Shown: piece by piece, positions 14,301 through 26,782 of the stretch
How the letters are laid out: every line of letters begins with the position of its first letter
Numbering within the stretch: the first letter of the stretch is position 1
Assembly (NCBI GenBank): GCA_963281155.1
Contig: CAUJLY010000003.1
Location: 806,001-870,000 of the forward strand
Length of the DNA: 64,000 bases
From: Rhabditophanes sp. KR3021
Taxonomy: Eukaryota > Nematoda > Chromadorea > Rhabditida > Alloionematidae
Reading direction: 5' to 3'
Program-made: the position numbers and the translations under genes
The notes under the pieces: model-generated
Databases searched by the model: none
What the model was told of the DNA's origin: nothing
Seen by the model: only the letters and a program-made list of their open reading frames with translations

Positions 14301-16029
14301 TGCTAGATGGTTCACAAGTACACGATATCGCCGACACCCTCAAACAATATTTCCGTGAGTTACCAGGCAAATTGTTTACGGAAAAGTTAAGCGAATTCTT
14401 CGTAGCTATAACCAGCTGTAAGTTTATTTGTTTATCTAAAGGCGACATTACTTATTGACTTTTTAGATTTACCAGCCGACAAGCAAAAAGAAGCACTTCG
14501 TTATGGAATTTTGTTGATGGATGATGTTCATAGATATGCAGCTTTGACGCTCTTTTCTTTTTTACATAAAATATGTTCATGGTCAGAGGAAAATAATGTA
14601 AGTGGCTTGATAAACACAATTACCAATTTATGTTGTCTTTTAGATGTCAGCTGAAAATTTGGCCGTTTGCTTTACTCCATCTTTGTTCCATTTGAATACT
14701 GAGTCTGAGAAAGATACCAGTATTTCGAATTTCAGATTGAAAAGAAGAAAGACTATTGCTATGCCATCTGAACAGGAGTTGAAGGAATATCAGTCCGCTC
14801 AAAAAGCACTTGCTCTGATGATTAGGCATTACGATGAGCTTTATACATTGCCAAAGGATATTTCACGTCAAATCGCTGTAAGGTAAGTAGACGTAGCAAC
14901 AGTGCAGATTTTGCATTCGGCAATAAAATTTGTTAAAAAGAAGACAAAAATTATTATGTTAGACAAGATATTATTAACAAAAATGTTTAAAAGAAGAGTA
15001 GATTTTGTTTAAGGCAATCTCGGAGAGTCTTTTGACAACTTCAGGATGTTTCTTAATCAACAACTCCTTTTTGGCTAAAACTAGTAAAGTTAAGATATTC
15101 ATCACAGATATACTTTTATTTTTACTTATAAGTGAAGCTGATTCGAATTTAAACAAACCCTTTGCTAATAATTTTCTTTTTTAATATAACTAAAAGCATA
15201 TTTTTATTATTAAATATGATTTAGTAATACTAATCCAAAATATGTTAAATCATTAATCTCCTATATAATTAAATGGAATAATTTCAGAAATCCATTTTAT
15301 GTTGCTACTTTGTATAAAGAACCATGCATTAACATTCAAAATCTGAAACCAAGAAGCATAGAACAATGTCGCCTGCAATTGAAAGAAATGATTTTTCAAA
15401 CAGTTAATGATTACGGTCTTGACTGGGCTTCCTGGACATTTGATCAAGATTTTTGTGGGTCAACGATTTATTACCGCAAGATGCAAAACTCACTTCCTTT
15501 GATCCGTATTTCAATTACTATTCAAGCTACTCCTCATGTCATTTGGAATGTTTTGTATAATAAGAAAAAAGTTTGGCAATCTCAAGTATCTTACACAAAC
15601 ACCATCACAAACATCTCTTCGGAGAGTGATTTACAAGTGGTCGGTTATAAAAAGTATGCAGAACAAGAAGCTTTTGCAAAGAAAGTCTTACTTTTTAGAA
15701 CTTGGCGCAAAGATTCACCTGAACTACAAGGAGGCTGTTTATTGGGAGAAAGATCAGTAAAAGACTGCGACCTAATCAAAGCAAACCCCTCCAATGTGTT
15801 CCCAGACATCATAACATCTTGTTTCCTGATCATGCCAAACCCAGATGGAATCTCCTCCCGCCTCAACTACATCCACCGTTCAGACATCAAAGGCCACACA
15901 TCTACCTACTACAACAAAACTTATCCCCGAATCATTGCCAATCAAATAGTTCAACTAAGCAATTATTTTTCCAACCCATTTATTGCCGCAACCCAATACC
16001 CACTAAGAGCCTCTGAGTCTGAAGTTTAG
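11330..16029 (+). CDS. RhoGAP-START protein of the DLC1/STARD13 family
   Basis: A GTPase-activating protein that switches off Rho-type GTPases, with a C-terminal lipid-binding START domain. Seven exons: 11330-11565, 12719-13269, 13407-13515, 13564-14417, 14467-14597, 14644-14882, 15288-16029, totalling 953 aa in continuous frame. Residues 1-470 are Ser/Pro-rich and apparently disordered. The RhoGAP domain (about 475-680) has the arginine finger in DGIFRKNGVRSRIE and later MSAENLAVCFTPSLF. START follows (about 720-945), beginning near CRLQLKEMIFQTV. This order is specific to DLC1, STARD8 and STARD13 (Drosophila cv-c; C. elegans GEI-1 is a probable relative). The vertebrate N-terminal SAM domain is not seen. 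The start at 11330 is uncertain, because CATAG just before it could be a splice acceptor from an upstream exon. Confidence 0.88.
11566..12718 (+). other. Large first intron of the RhoGAP-START gene
   Basis: This 1153-nt intron is GT...AG and joins codon phase 2 to phase 2 (AG + C gives Ser). It is A+T-rich, with no other gene visible. Confidence 0.6.
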
Positions 16030-19000
16030 TCACTGATTATATTGTTACAGTATGGCACGCATAATTTTATATATACAAATCGGGTATATTTATCACAACT
16101 ACAAAAATCTCTCTCTTTTTAAGTAATTTATGTCGTTTTGTGATTATTGTGTGCAGAATGAACAACAATAACAAACGAAATTCAGAAACACTTTTTATTT
16201 TATTTTTTTATTGTGATAACGTTTAAGACAAAATAAATATTAAATTTTATTGTGTATTGCTTTCTATCATAAATATATTAAATTAATTAAAGATAGATTT
16301 GTCTCAGAGATTATGCGGCAGTAGTAGGAAGAAGACCAAATAAGAGTGAGCCCTGCTAATCATCGTGTTCGAGTTATAGTCCAAATAGCTGTAGATGCAT
16401 TATCATACTTACTATTTGGTACAGCAAAGAATACATCACTTATCAGAAAATAACGGATCATCAAACCCATAAATAAGAAACTAAATATCATTAACAAATT
16501 GTGCTTTTTGGAAAAAACTTATATTCATATTTTGGATATGACACAAATGTAAAGCTACCTGTGTTTTAATACTAAAATGCAAAAATAAAATCAACCGAAA
16601 CTTGATAATCAAGATTAAACTTATTTAAAATGAAATCACATCCAGCCAAACTTTATCTCAAAAGTAATTGCTAGATGCGAAGACGTCCACGAATAAATTA
16701 AATTTATAACATTCTCATCGCATCTAATTTAACTTTTCAACAAAAAGTCTATCCAAGTTTAAACAAATCTTTTCGCACTAAAAATTAAATTATGGCATTG
16801 TTAAGGGGCAGTGGTACGTATAGACAAATCTAGTATGTATTTTTTATCAGCTTCCAAATAAATAGAATGCCATTTGATTTGTTTGTTCACAGAACGTACT
16901 TTTATACAAAACAAATAATTAGTTATTTATATCAATAGGTACAACCATACATACTATTGACTAATTTAAAAAAACATCCAAAAATCAACAACAATAAAAC
17001 CATCCAACCGAGAAGTATCCTTTATTCAATTTTAACATATTGACATCTTTAATTACATCCCTACAATGACTACCATGCTTTGAATTTACAGAACTTAAAC
17101 ACATTTAAACGAGCTATTTATAAATTCGATGGTACATTTAGTTCTTTTTATATTGTCTTCATCACGCTTCTAGAGAACCATTAAAAGCGTTCAATTAATT
17201 TAGACCATCTGCATGTGTGAGTTGAATTAATTTATTGAGCCAAGCTTAAGAGTGTAATAACATTATAATTGAATCTTTTATATAAAAAAGTGATAAATAT
17301 TTTCGCTTTTTACTCCAGCTCGTCTTCTCATTTTGAAGTGTCTCTAAGATAGATATGAAGGCACGATATTATCGCGCATAACCATCCTCATTACAATTCA
17401 ATTGACATCAACTAAAATTGTCATAAGTACACCCACATGCACATAACTATTCTTGTATATTTTATTTATTTGTATATATTTACAATGATTACATCTATTA
17501 TCAAAGTTAATCCAACATTGATAAACATCAGATGGATTTGAGACATTAATTTGTTATCAATTGTTAACTATCAACTGAACACAACAGTCAAGGCTTGCAA
17601 TTATACAAAAAGAAACATTTATTCACCAAAGTAGTTTACTTTCTTTATTTTAAATACAACTACTACCTTTATTGTTAGCTTCAATTCATTAGAAAGTTGT
17701 CTTAACAGTTAGTATAAACAGGTTAAATACACAATATAAGGTTGACAAAAGCGGAAGCTCTGTATTTGGTAAAGAGGAAATTTAATCACCCATATATACT
17801 TACGTTTACTATCTATCTATATCCAAATATTTTAGCATTATTTTTATCTAAGATCGGTGCACATCTCCTTACAACTGACCACTTATTTAGATTTAAAATA
17901 TATTTAAATACAATTGCATGCCATGAAAGTGTTACATAAATCAGTTGTAAACTAAAATTGAATACAAATCCATCCATTTATAATATCTCTACTTGGGTAT
18001 TATGTCTATATTTATTTAGTTTGCATCTGTTTTATTGGAAGGCAAAAAAGAAGATTGAATGAAGGTTGATGGGTACTAATTATACATCCTTATTTATGGC
18101 TTTTAACCAAAAAAGACAATTGCTTTTCTTTATTTATATCTTTACATATGCAGGAATGACTTTTGTAAAAGTATTTGTACACATATCCACTCATCCAAAC
18201 CCACTTTGATAACAATGTCTCCAAAATAGTTGCCGTTATCATTTAATTAAATCAAGTCATTTATTAACAAAAAAGGCATCAACCATCATCATATATTTAT
18301 CTCTTTACGTGTATTATTATTTGTATTGGAGAAGTAAAGGTCAACGTAGCTTTAAACGTAGACAGTCCCCGGTCTCTTCACTTCCTCTCAATTTATGCAA
18401 AAAAGTAAGTCTATGCGTAGATGGAAATGTGTTCACGTATATATTAAAGTGAGCTCAAGCATTAGATGCACACATACACCTAATATAATTATTAGATCTT
18501 TTTTGTGGTGGCAAGATCAATATTGAAAAGAGAGAGGTGCTATCAATTTTTTCTAAAACAAAATGTGATGTGCCAACTTTTGTATACTAAAAATTGCGAC
18601 ACAAATCGTACAGTACAGATATTTATTTTACTAATCTTCTAACAAATATTTTTCTCTCTATAGTTGCATCTACTTTTATTACTTAAATTTTGCCAAAATT
18701 TCATATCAATTTACATAATTTTGTTGGCAAATGAATCTTTTGACAAAACAAACAAGAAAGAACTTAGTAAAAACATTTGATAATATCTATTCATAATATC
18801 TCCTTAACGGTCAAAAGTTTTCTCCCCTAAACTATCATATATTTTAATAGTCCTATTTTAGTACCTAAATTATGCAGTATTTGGTAATAAAAAGTAGTGA
18901 CTTTGACTTATATTTGACTAGTCACTTTTTATTGCATATATACAATAATAGAGAAGATCATCTACTAGTAAATTTGTTTGTCGACTAGATAAATTTTTTG

Positions 19001-19412
19001 TTGCCATTTGTTTCAATTTCATTATCGCGTTATCAAAAATTGTTCCTACTAATTTGTAAATAAGTATTATCTGTCTATTTCTTTCAAAGATAGATACATA
19101 CATACGCATCAAAGGAAGAAATATTTAGTCTTAGAGAAGTGTGCTGCAAAAAATCAAAAGTCGTTAATACTTTCACTGTCAAAGCATTTGGTTTGGTAAA
19201 TATCATAATGTACAATAATATTACACATATCTTTTTTTGTATCGAACTGAATAGTTTGCGTTTGACTATTTTTTGAATATCCTAGCATTTATTATTTTAC
19301 AGCTCTTCTTCTTATTTTTAATACCAATTTTTGTTACAGGTGAATCGGCTCAAAAACCCATATTCATTTATGATCTCATTTCCATCTACCTATAAACTAA
19401 ATTATTAATATA
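16030..19412. other. Gene-poor A+T-rich interval upstream of integrin
   Basis: About 3.4 kb with no frame that has coding character. AATAAA at about 16232-16237 probably ends the RhoGAP-START mRNA. The right end should contain the integrin promoter; nothing specific is recognisable. Confidence 0.5.
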
Positions 19413-22400
19413 ATGAAATTACTACTATTAATATTTTTAATTTATTTTCTCGAATTATGCAAAGCTTTTAATATTGACATCAATGCTCCAACATATAAAG
19501 TTGGACCGGCTTTGTCGAACTTTGGCTTTTCAGTAGCTCAACATTTTAATGGAAAGAAGGCAACGTACGTTTATATCCTTGAGCAAAATTGATTGACAAT
19601 CTTTTGCTTGTTAAGTATATGTTACTAATAGACACATTAATTTAGTTTCCTTATCGGTGCTCCCAAAGCCGAATCTGGTCAGAATGGAACAATTCAAGCC
19701 GGTGCCATCTTCACCTGCCCCCTCAACTCCTTCTTCCGCACCAAATCAGGAAACGACAAAAGGTGGTGCGAACAAGCATTCGTCGAATACCCCGATCCCA
19801 CTCGTTACCATCAACCTCCAAAACCGACCAACAGCCGTGACAATACCATCGACTCATTAGGTCAAAATTACCAATTATTAGGAGCAGTAGTTGCCTCTAG
19901 TGGAAAAGAAGGTGGACGTGCTATTGCATGTGCTCCTTTAAAACGATACCACGAAGGTGTCAGTTACACTGATGGTTCATGCTATGTCTTAGATAGCAAT
20001 TTAGCTTTTAATTCGATGATTCACACATGCAGTGCAGGGAGATTGTCCAAAAATGATAGACATAATCAACACGGAGCTTGTATGCAAGGCTTCTCTGCTA
20101 CTATCGACGAAGAAGCTTATCCTAACGGGCAGTATCGGTGCTAGAGCATGGACTGGAGGTGTTTTCGGGAGATATCTTGAAAAATCAGACGATCCCTTTG
20201 CCGTTACCGTAGACAGAACTACGTTAGGGTATGAGGAAAAGAAAAATGGGATCAGAGACAATAAACGGTTTGAGTCTGGAGATTATGTTGGGTACTCGGT
20301 GAGGCATGGAAGATTCGGATTTTGGTACGAGGATAAGAAGAATTTTACAGTTGTGTCAGGATCTACTAGGCATAACCAAACTGGTTCTGTTGTCTTTTTC
20401 CCCTTTATGAATGTTCAATCTACTGATATTGAGGAACAATTGTCGACGAATGATGGCTTCATCCTAAGTGGAAAGCAAATCGGGGGTGGGTTTGGGTACT
20501 CAATCGAAATATTGGATCTTAATAAAGATGGCTTCGATGACTTAGTTGTGGGAGCACCATTTGAGTTTTTTACGGATGCCAAAGGAACAGAGCTGCACGG
20601 AGCTGTCTATGTTTATTTCTCTTCTGGAAAGTACCAATCTAGAGACCAAAATCATTTGGTGTTTAACGAGCCCATTATTTTGAGAAATGAACATCAGTAC
20701 TCGCAATTCGGTTTGTCGATCGCGAAGATGGGCAATCTTGACAGAGATGAATTTGAATATCAAGATTTTGCGGTAGGAGCTCCTTTTGCTGAAGATGGAA
20801 TGGGGAGTATTTATATTTACCATGGATCAAAAGATGAAAGATCATTTAAAGTCGCGCCTGCTCAAACAATATCAGCTTCAAAAATATCTATAAGTCCAAT
20901 GCAGAAACCTCTAAAAAGTTTTGGCTTTGCCTTGTCAGGAGGAGTCGATGTAGATGGAAATGGTTATCCGGATTTGATGGTGGGAGCTCCTTTGAGTGAT
21001 ACAGTTGTTTTGCTACGATCTAGACCTATTATCAACATCATAACGAAACACTTTATTGTCAATAATTCAGTTAGCATCGATGGAGGGACAAATTGTCCTA
21101 AAGGTTCCAAGACTTGCTTTGATGTGACAACAACTCTGACTTTGAATCCAAGGTATACTAAAGAAAAGTTAGTCGACTATAGAAGTGATGTATTTGTTTG
21201 TCAATTGGAAGTTTTACCCTTCCAAAGTACAGTTGAAAAGAGAGCCAAGATAGCTAATTCGAATGACGATGTCTTTGTCAAGAAATGGGATTGCGGAAAG
21301 AATTTAGATAAGGCCGAACAAAGTTTGACACACAAGTTGTATATTTCAAAAGACAACAAAGATTGGCTAAATCCGTTGAAGCTTAAATTTAGTGTTAGCA
21401 TTAAAAATCAAGCTAAGGCTATTTTACCAAGGTTAGCATAAAAGAAAGACTTTATTAATTAAAAAATAGAAAAAGGGACTAATACTCTAAATCATATTTA
21501 ACTGGTGCACATACACAAAAGCCATTCAACATCATTTTAGCGACTTGACTATTTTCCTCTGGATCCATGTAGCTTACATATTGTAGAGAAGACTTGCCGG
21601 GGTCACGATAAGCACCAATCAAGATGCTTTCAATATTCTCACCAATCTTTTTGGAGGGGTAGTTTTTTAATGACCGTTAATCAGCATCACCTAAAATAAG
21701 TAAGATACACTAATATGAATTAAAACTAACCAGTGCCAACATCTTTTTCACTTTGACCAAATGTTAAGCTTTTACGATCATTGCAACTTCTTTTTACTTA
21801 AACTGCTGCTTCAATGCTTGACTCATTACTAACTCTACTACACCATCCATATCTCCTTTATAAATAGTTGCAACTTTTCCTGGTTCTTTTTAGGTTCATC
21901 CTTGTAATAACATAACCGGTTGAGGCGATGTTGTTGCGCTAAAAAAGAATGGTTAATATACGTTACATTTGATCTTAATATAATAGGCTGCAGCTTATTC
22001 AAATAGTATCGCTAAAGTGAAATATATAATTATATAGATTGTTAACTAAAATACTAAATAATTTATATTGTGCCTAATTATTTGTATTTTTCCAGAGAAA
22101 GTGAGGAATTAGTGAATTTCAGCAAATTTCCAATTCTTAACAAATTTAATTCAACCCATGAAGTTATTGTACCTTTTTTCAAAAAATGTGGTTCAGATGA
22201 TAAGTGTGAGGCTGATTTGCAATTAACAGCAACTTTCCTTAACATCTCTCATACTGATAAAGGAACTTATGTGACAAAAGTTGGTGACAAAGATTCCATC
22301 AATATTAAATTTATTGTAAAAAATGTGGGAGAACGGGCTTTTGAATCTAAATTGTATCTGAAGTACAACCAAGATGAACTAGACGTTCCTCAATTAGACA

Positions 22401-23897
22401 CCACCAAAGGACTAAGCACAGTAAATTTGGAAAGCTACGAAAACGACAATGCCGTCTTTTCATTAGGAAATCCAATGGAACCCGAAAAGACAGTAACATT
22501 TCATGTTATTTTTAAACTGGCCAAATCTGAAAGTCAGCAAATTAGTAATATTTTGACCTTTAATGCTCTTGCAAATTCAACTAGTTCAGAAAAGAATGAT
22601 AAAGATAATGCGTGGTCTGCGGATTTAGAGTTGATCAAAAGAGCTGAATTGATTTTGAGTGGAGTTTCAGCGCCACAGATGAATTATTTCGGAACAAGTG
22701 ACGTAGATAGTCACTCTGAAATTAAACTTGAAGAAGATGTTGGGCCAATGGTGAAACATCAATACACAATTACCAATGATGGGCCATTTTACGTTCGAGA
22801 TGTTACGATTGAATTCGACTGGCCATTCAGATTAGATCATGATGATGGTGAAAATAACTATGCTTTATATTTACTGGAGACGCCCACAATTATTGAAGCT
22901 GACAAAACTATCAGACGGTGCACTATTGACGACAGTTATGACTATGTCAATCCACAGAAACTAATCACTGACATTACTCTTTCCGCCTTCCATTCTGAAA
23001 AAATCAAAGCTCGCAAAAAGAGAGCTTCTGATCGAACATTTAATATGCCTGATTTAAAAATTGCATCCGGATCTTTCTTGGGTTCAAAAGGAATCAAGCC
23101 AAAGACATTAACTGATTCATCTGGCAGCGACATTCAAATAGTGGATTTAGATTGCAAAGATGGGAAAATAATATGTTTTCCGGTCAAATGTCATTTTGCT
23201 TACATTGATGCAGGATCCTCTTCTCAAATTGAGTTTAGAGCGAGGCTTTGGAATCGAACTTTCATCGAACATTACACGAACATTGAATACGTTCAAATTT
23301 CTTCTTCAGGTTTGTACTAAACTAAAAATGGCATAGTAATATAGATAAAAAGGATACCTCCGGAACTTACGGACATCTTCTTAAATCGACAAAAAGATTC
23401 TTAGTTTAATGCAAGATTCATTTTAACCATACTTTTTTCTGAAATCAATTGAGAAATCAACTGACTCGCATCAAAAATGCCTTTCAGCAGATATTTATAT
23501 TTTGATTGTGCAAGGTACTAGAACAGTTGCTATACAGCCACTGTCGTTTGCACAGTTATCAAAAATATTAACATTTATTATATCAATTACTAATATTATT
23601 TCTTCTTAAGGCAGAATCATAATTTCTCCAGATCAAGGTATTATTGACGACCTTTCAAATAACTTCTTCACAATTAGTACTCACGCATATCCTGACAGAC
23701 CCAAACTTCAAACCCAAGAAGTTCCACTATGGTACATCTTAATCGGCATCCTAATTGGCTTACTTATCCTTGGTGCCATAATCTTTTGCTTCTACAAATG
23801 CGGTTTTTTCAAAAGAAGACGAACTGAAAGAGACGCTCCCTCATTATATCAAGCACGACTACAAAGCGATCGAGAGCAATGGATTCCTCTAAATTGA
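19413..23897 (+). CDS. Integrin alpha subunit (no I domain), with an internal frameshift
   Basis: A cell-surface receptor subunit for extracellular matrix. Exons 19413-19564, 19646-21431, 22096-23309 and 23611-23897. A signal peptide (MKLLLLIFLIYFLELCKA) precedes the seven-blade beta-propeller, with calcium loops DLNKDGFDDLVVGAP and DVDGNGYPDLMVGAP. Thigh and calf domains follow, then a dibasic site ARKKRAS (about 23010-23030) typical of alpha subunits cleaved into heavy and light chains. One membrane helix is followed by the invariant KCGFFKR. Exon lengths sum to 3n+1: the frame from exon 1 meets TAG at 20142, whereas the propeller continues one base later, with the shift between about 20103 and 20115. 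So as written the product would be truncated, unless this is an assembly error or a rare allele. Laminin-type (INA-1-like) is the best guess. Confidence 0.88.
21479..21945 (-). pseudogene. Decayed coding sequence antisense in integrin intron 2
   Basis: On the minus strand, within the 664-nt intron, coding-like blocks lie in order but are broken by stops. They include VATIYKGDMDGVVELVMSQ, then RKSLTFGQSEKDVGTG ending at a GTTAGT...TTTTAG intron of about 40 nt, then ILIGAYRDPGKSSLQYVSYM and MDPEENSQVAKMMLNGF, with a stop at 21479. The preserved intron suggests a decayed genomic copy rather than a processed one. I do not recognise the protein. Confidence 0.45.
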
Positions 23898-24577
23898 TTT
23901 TATATTTTGGTTGTACATATTAATTCACTTATATTAGTTGTTATTTTTTGGTAATAAAATAATTTATTTTTATTTATTTCTTAGTTTATGGATGAGGTGA
24001 TAGTTGGATATCCATTTGACATATCATACTAGATAAGCTAGAGATGCAGAACTTTATTATTCCCTACATAGTATACCTTTCAATTTGTAAATACAAGTAA
24101 GGAAGTTGAAACTAATGATATTTTGAACCATTTAAGTTTTTTGTTTGGATGTAATTAAAGTTGTAATACTACGTTAGTGAAGAATTTATTTAGTTTAGAG
24201 TGTAGTACAAATACGGCTAATTATTTCAATTTATAGATATCCTTAGTTTGATTTCTTTAAAAATGAATAGACAAAAACATAGCTTATCAAATTTATTAAG
24301 CGATACATAAACACTTAGATTCTTATTATTGATGACATTCTTGCATATTATTGAGGATGTGTCGTGTACTAACTATTTGGTCCAAAATTTAAATACTTTA
24401 TTTTCCATTGAAATGAACAAATGAACATTTCTATAATTTCAAAATGTTCCAAATTATTTGATTATTACTTGCATCATCACTTTGTCTAATACAATGCAAG
24501 AATAAAGGAAGCAAAATTGATTGGATGTAGTAGAAACATTTCTATTCAATACTTGATTCGGTGAATTTGAATTGGCA
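23898..24577. other. Intergenic DNA after integrin
   Basis: A+T-rich. AATAAA occurs shortly after the stop codon (within 23950-23965) and is the likely poly(A) signal. Nothing else is seen. Confidence 0.5.
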
Positions 24578-24699
24578 TCATTTGGTTTCTGTAATTAACT
24601 CATAAAAGGATGGGCGACATTTCACACCGGCATGATTCAGTACTTCCAAATAAAGGTTTCTAAACTTGCGGTAGTCGGTGGCAATGTATTTGTGAACAA
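24578..24699 (-). pseudogene. Orphan terminal exon, unknown family
   Basis: A minus-strand block of 40 codons begins right after a good 3' splice site (CTTTTTGTAG) and ends at a TGA. It has clearly coding composition: HKYIATDYRKFRNLYLEVLN, then Cys-Arg-Pro-Ser-Phe-Tyr. No upstream exon with similar quality is seen before the 7TM gene on the other strand, so it looks like the remaining 3' end of a lost gene. Function unknown. Confidence 0.35.
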
Positions 24700-25096
24700 C
24701 TACAAAAAGCGATCACGATGTCAATTTAATTAACAAACTACTCAGATTAGCAAAATTGAATTTACTACTAAAACCAAATAAATGTTTTGTTCACTGAGTG
24801 CAGATTTGACTATATCTTTAGGTACAAAAAAATAAATTTTCATGTTTAAATTATTATTTTTAGTTGGTAAAGCTTCTTCCTTTTAAAAAACGAATACTTT
24901 AATAATAAAACTGTTAATTATACACAATAATATATTAAGGTAGGTGTAATACTTCCTCAAAAAAATTAGTGCAATCCAGAACAAATGATGATTTTTCTGA
25001 CTATTTGATGAATATTCGTTTTCAGAATGTTTGGAAAAACATTATTTCCGTAATTGAATGTGAATTTATTGTGCAATTATTATTAAAGATTGCGCA

Positions 25097-26086
25097 ATGC
25101 TATTCACACTAGACAAAATTATAAATTTATTTATTTTTTTATTTTCACTAATATCAAATATTTTGGGTCTCAGTTTGTTTCACCATTTCAAAGTTAGTGG
25201 CAAAATAAATACAGCTAATTGGCTTATCTTTATACAATGCAGTTCAGATATTGTCTTTTCCGTTTCTTCGTTTCTATTTCACTCTGAAATTGCCACAATT
25301 AATAAGTATGTCGTGTTTTACTTAATAAATTTCGAATCCGTGGACCTTCATTTTACAGTATCTTTTTTGTTTGTGTATATTTTCCTGATAATAGCGTTCT
25401 TTAATCCTTGTATAGTGGCTACGATGTTGTATACTAGATATAAAACAATTACTAACTCTGGTGTATCTGAAAAGATTGGGATGAAGAAAGTAGTTAAAAT
25501 TTTACTTGCTAATACTGTATTTATCATAATTGCAATGTTTTCACTAATGTACAATGGATTTGAAATTGATGGAGATCCACAAATACTGTACAAGTTTGAT
25601 CAAGTAAACAACTACACGGACACATATGTAAATGAAAATAGCCGAGCAATTTTATTCAATTTAACCAGTATTAAATACATGATCAGCATTGCTTCATTGG
25701 TAATTTACATAACCATAATGTTGGGAATCATCATGACGTATTTAATTAAATACCGAGCATTTATGACAAAGAACTTAATCTATATGAGTGAAATGACTCG
25801 AATGCTAAACAATGACTTTTTCAAAATCTTGTTACTACAGACAATAAGTCCAATACTATTTTTATTTGGTCCATTTAGTGTTGCCATAATTTCTATATTA
25901 CTTCAAATACCGACTAGAAACTTGATAACGTATATTTTTATTTCTGGATCATGTGTTCCTCTATCAAATGCTTTATTTTTATTAATATTTCTGAGAAAAT
26001 CAAGAGATATTATGAAAAATAGATTTAAGAGACTTGTAAACTCCATACTTTGTAAAACTAATCAAAATATTGTTATTATTAAATAA
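25097..26086 (+). CDS. Seven-transmembrane receptor, nematode chemoreceptor type
   Basis: A single-exon, 329-aa protein made almost entirely of hydrophobic helices with short polar loops. Seven helices can be placed at about residues 7-29, 41-62, 85-112, 131-152, 196-220, 243-270 and 280-301. The stretch FFKILLLQTISPILFLFGP in helix 6 resembles the Gln...Pro pattern of the Str/Srh/Srd chemoreceptor superfamily. An N-glycosylation sequon (NYT) lies in the long extracellular loop, and the tail is basic. Such receptors act in chemosensory neurons in C. elegans; the ligand is unknown. Being intronless while most neighbours carry introns may indicate a recent expansion. The subfamily is not assigned. 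Confidence 0.65.
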   Translation: MLFTLDKIINLFIFLFSLISNILGLSLFHHFKVSGKINTANWLIFIQCSSDIVFSVSSFLFHSEIATINKYVVFYLINFESVDLHFTVSFLFVYIFLIIAFFNPCIVATMLYTRYKTITNSGVSEKIGMKKVVKILLANTVFIIIAMFSLMYNGFEIDGDPQILYKFDQVNNYTDTYVNENSRAILFNLTSIKYMISIASLVIYITIMLGIIMTYLIKYRAFMTKNLIYMSEMTRMLNNDFFKILLLQTISPILFLFGPFSVAIISILLQIPTRNLITYIFISGSCVPLSNALFLLIFLRKSRDIMKNRFKRLVNSILCKTNQNIVIIK

Positions 26087-26782
26087 TTTATGACATAAGA
26101 AAAATAATAATTTTAATGATGTGTTTCCTGTTGTTGTTCAATGCATTCTCAAAAAAATTTATTCTTTATCGAATTTGACGCTGATACAAAATATTAAACA
26201 TTTTCTAATTCCTGTTATGTAATTAGCATGTTATAATATTCAAATGTTGTTTTCTATGTTTATTTAGTGTATCATGTAATATATAGCCATCATTTCTATC
26301 TAATAAACTGTTCTATTCACGTACTCTTTGTCTCTTAAACACTTGACATTCTGGAATCAAGGGAGTGATGAATCTTTTATTAATGTACTTATTTGATTTC
26401 AAATTATCGAAAACAGCCGTATTCATCCATGTGAAATTTGGATTATTAACATTTATATATTTATCAGATGTTGTGACATAGTCTGGAATGACATATTATT
26501 GTTATCAAAGCGTTGATTAGTTTCTGGCGTTAACTACACATACTAAGAAAGATTAAAGGAATAAATAAATCTGTTAGATGTGGAATAATGTAAGATGATT
26601 GAATTAAAATTTACCACATCATATTTATTCAATTACAAAATTTAAATTTTAAAATACAAAAAAGCTAAACTGTCAATTTTTTATCATTAAATTTCATTCT
26701 ATTGCTCTACAAATACAATTCCTTTTCATTGTAACAATAAATCTCGAATCTTCTTTTCTAAATTTAAACTCATTAATAATAC
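26087..26782. other. Intergenic DNA
   Basis: About 700 bp of A+T-rich sequence between the 7TM gene and the eIF3c-like fragment. Nothing recognisable. Confidence 0.4.

Noticed and set aside
17742..19112. Short frames upstream of integrin
   Set aside because: No coding composition or homology; expected by chance in 3.4 kb of A+T-rich DNA.
20001..20261. Minus-strand 86-codon frame over the integrin frameshift
   Set aside because: Fully antisense to conserved propeller sequence.
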